A stretch of 6,685 nucleotides of DNA from a bacterium (lineage in GTDB: Bacteria > Auribacterota > UBA3054 > B51-G9), in the NCBI GenBank assembly GCA_029939815.1, contig JAOZSF010000114.1, positions 1 through 6,685 of the forward strand, in the 5' to 3' direction. Shown here piece by piece: positions 6,349-6,685 of this stretch (position 1 is its first letter; each line of letters begins with the position of its first letter). The position numbers and the translations under genes are program-made. The notes beneath the pieces are model-generated. The model saw only the letters and a list, made by a program, of their open reading frames with translations, ran no database searches and was not told where the DNA came from.

Positions 6349-6377
6349 TTGACATTAAAACAGGATTTCGATATACT
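6349..6377 (+). promoter_or_regulatory. Near-consensus sigma70-type promoter for the isomerase gene
   Basis: A perfect -35 TTGACA (6349-6354) is followed after 17 bp by TATACT (6372-6377), one mismatch from the consensus -10. Initiation would fall near 6384, leaving a leader of about 155 nt before the ATG at 6540. A second TTGACA (6389-6394) follows but has no -10 at a workable distance. This is the same promoter design as at 305-333, which supports both. Confidence 0.72.
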
Positions 6378-6427
6378 ATTTACACTTTTTGACAGAAGCA
6401 CGAAGCTTTTGCCGAAAATTAAAAATA

Positions 6428-6439
6428 TTCAATATTGAA
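6428..6439. repeat. 12-bp perfect palindrome in the isomerase leader
   Basis: TTCAATATTGAA reads the same on both strands. It lies about 45 nt downstream of the predicted transcription start, a position from which a bound dimeric protein could block elongation. In AT-rich DNA a 12-bp palindrome of this base make-up can also arise by chance. Confidence 0.35.
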
Positions 6440-6475
6440 CCGTGACAAAAGGAATTGGTGGCGTGAGTTAGAACA

Positions 6476-6491
6476 CGGTGTGTCGGTGTGT
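6476..6491. repeat. Perfect 8-nt tandem duplication
   Basis: CGGTGTGT occurs twice in direct succession (6476-6483 and 6484-6491). It touches a palindrome at 6491-6500, all within the untranslated leader of the isomerase gene. Direct repeats of this size can be binding half-sites or the product of a small slippage event. Confidence 0.5.
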
Positions 6492-6500
6492 TGCCGGCAA
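6491..6500. promoter_or_regulatory. Possible LacI-type operator upstream of isomerase gene
   Basis: TTGCCGGCAA is a perfect 10-bp palindrome with a central CpG, the symmetry expected of LacI-family operators, though its sequence differs from the one at 338-347. It lies 39 nt before the isomerase start codon and more than 100 nt after the predicted transcription start. A roadblock operator or a structured leader element is possible; chance cannot be excluded. Confidence 0.35.
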
Positions 6501-6539
6501 TAAACACGATCGAGCCAGTTCAGTAAATAAAAATACTAA

Positions 6540-6685
6540 ATGAAATTAGGTTTAACAACAGACAGTTTTGGACCTGCGATCCAAGGTGGACGCATGAATC
6601 TGTCCAAAATCATCGAATTCGCAAAACAACGTGAGTTCGAAGGGATTGAAATCGTCAACAGAAAAGATATCTGGCGCAGAGATAT
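6540..6685 (+). CDS. Sugar phosphate isomerase/epimerase-like protein, 5' part only
   Basis: The first 48 codons of a gene that runs off the window. The N-terminus MKLGLTTDSFGPAI, followed by NLSKIIEFAKQREFEGIEIV, has the look of the first beta strand, first helix and second strand of a xylose isomerase-like TIM barrel (PF01261), in which a hydrophobic strand K(L/I)G(L/V).T.(S/D) is followed by a helix and then a (F/Y)(D/E)GIEI strand. Such proteins act on sugars, inositols or their phosphates, usually in catabolic clusters. The start is chosen at ATG 6540 because it gives the family's usual first residues; its leader is A/T-rich with no Shine-Dalgarno sequence. With the promoter and palindromes upstream, it seems to start its own transcript, separate from the exporter operon. 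Metal-binding residues lie outside the window, so the activity cannot be judged. Confidence 0.7.
   Translation, partial: MKLGLTTDSFGPAIQGGRMNLSKIIEFAKQREFEGIEIVNRKDIWRRD

Larger units (their letters stand above)
6210..6539. other. Spacer with no convincing gene; possible dispersed repeat or remnant
   Basis: These 330 nt hold a promoter, a hairpin, two palindromes and a tandem duplication, listed separately. No reading frame is convincing. One plus frame stays open from within the ATPase gene to 6438 (about 80 codons after an internal TTG), but it has no credible start. A second plus frame over 6222-6326 gives a protein-like reading (KNRFKSNAFADRHKVIGDLP, then FLGKP and a stop), and a third over 6423-6503 gives RDKRNWWRELEHGVSV. 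Several short protein-like readings in different frames are what a decayed gene or a dispersed intergenic repeat can look like. A faint likeness of the first frame to the C-terminus of dihydrodipicolinate synthase-type lyases was considered but is too weak to name. Confidence 0.4.

Noticed and set aside
6143..6355. Minus-strand open frame across the ATPase 3' end and spacer
   Set aside because: It is antisense to conserved ATPase codons and has no recognisable domain, promoter or leader.
6389..6417. Second promoter using TTGACA at 6389-6394
   Set aside because: At 16-18 bp spacing the bases are CCGAAA-like, with no credible -10 hexamer.
6190..6438. Open frame of about 82 codons overlapping the ATPase end
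   Set aside because: It starts at an internal TTG inside the ATPase gene with no initiation signal, contains a strong promoter, and matches no family I can name. A weak likeness to the C-terminus of DHDPS-type lyases is not enough for a call.
1..6685. tRNA, rRNA or transposase genes
   Set aside because: No cloverleaf-like sequence, rRNA motif or transposase motif was seen on either strand by reading; a covariance-model scan was not possible.

Overview
The window is AT-rich DNA, roughly 38-40% G+C by eye, from a bacterium that probably has two membranes. It carries a lipid acyltransferase gene and a periplasm-spanning type of ABC exporter, flanked by debris and genes of carbohydrate metabolism. 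None of the six start codons that can be assigned has a recognisable Shine-Dalgarno sequence; the leaders are A/T-rich. Two near-consensus sigma70-type promoters are nevertheless present (TTGACA, 17 bp, TAGAAT or TATACT). This combination, with LacI-type regulators, a large glycoside hydrolase and a TIM-barrel sugar isomerase, suggests an uncultured lineage of the PVC or FCB groups, perhaps Lentisphaerae-like. That placement is a guess from style and not a demonstrated affiliation.

Left edge (1-648): a decay zone. A minus-strand remnant of a glycoside hydrolase (1-249) is broken across two frames. A plus-strand remnant of a LacI-family sugar-binding domain (340-648) lacks both its DNA-binding N-terminus and its C-terminal half. 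Between them lies a strong promoter (305-333) with a perfect LacI-type palindrome with central CpG (338-347) over its expected transcription start.

Centre (666-6209): five co-directional genes. They are a compact PlsB-like glycerol-phosphate acyltransferase, a MacA/HlyD-type periplasmic adaptor, two different MacB-type permeases, and a MacB/LolD-type ATPase that overlaps the second permease by 8 nt. The permeases, adaptor and ATPase should form one tripartite-type export complex with a permease heterodimer. The acyltransferase ends 9 nt before the adaptor gene, which suggests a link to lipid or envelope metabolism. No outer-membrane (TolC-like) gene is in view. The gaps before each permease gene hold 8-nt-period degenerate repeats and inverted repeats, including a GC-rich double hairpin at 2944-2973.

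Right edge (6210-6685): a 330-nt spacer without a convincing gene. It holds a small hairpin, a second near-consensus promoter (6349-6377), a perfect 8-nt tandem duplication and two palindromes, one with a central CpG like LacI-family operators. It leads into the start of a sugar phosphate isomerase/epimerase-like gene that runs off the window.
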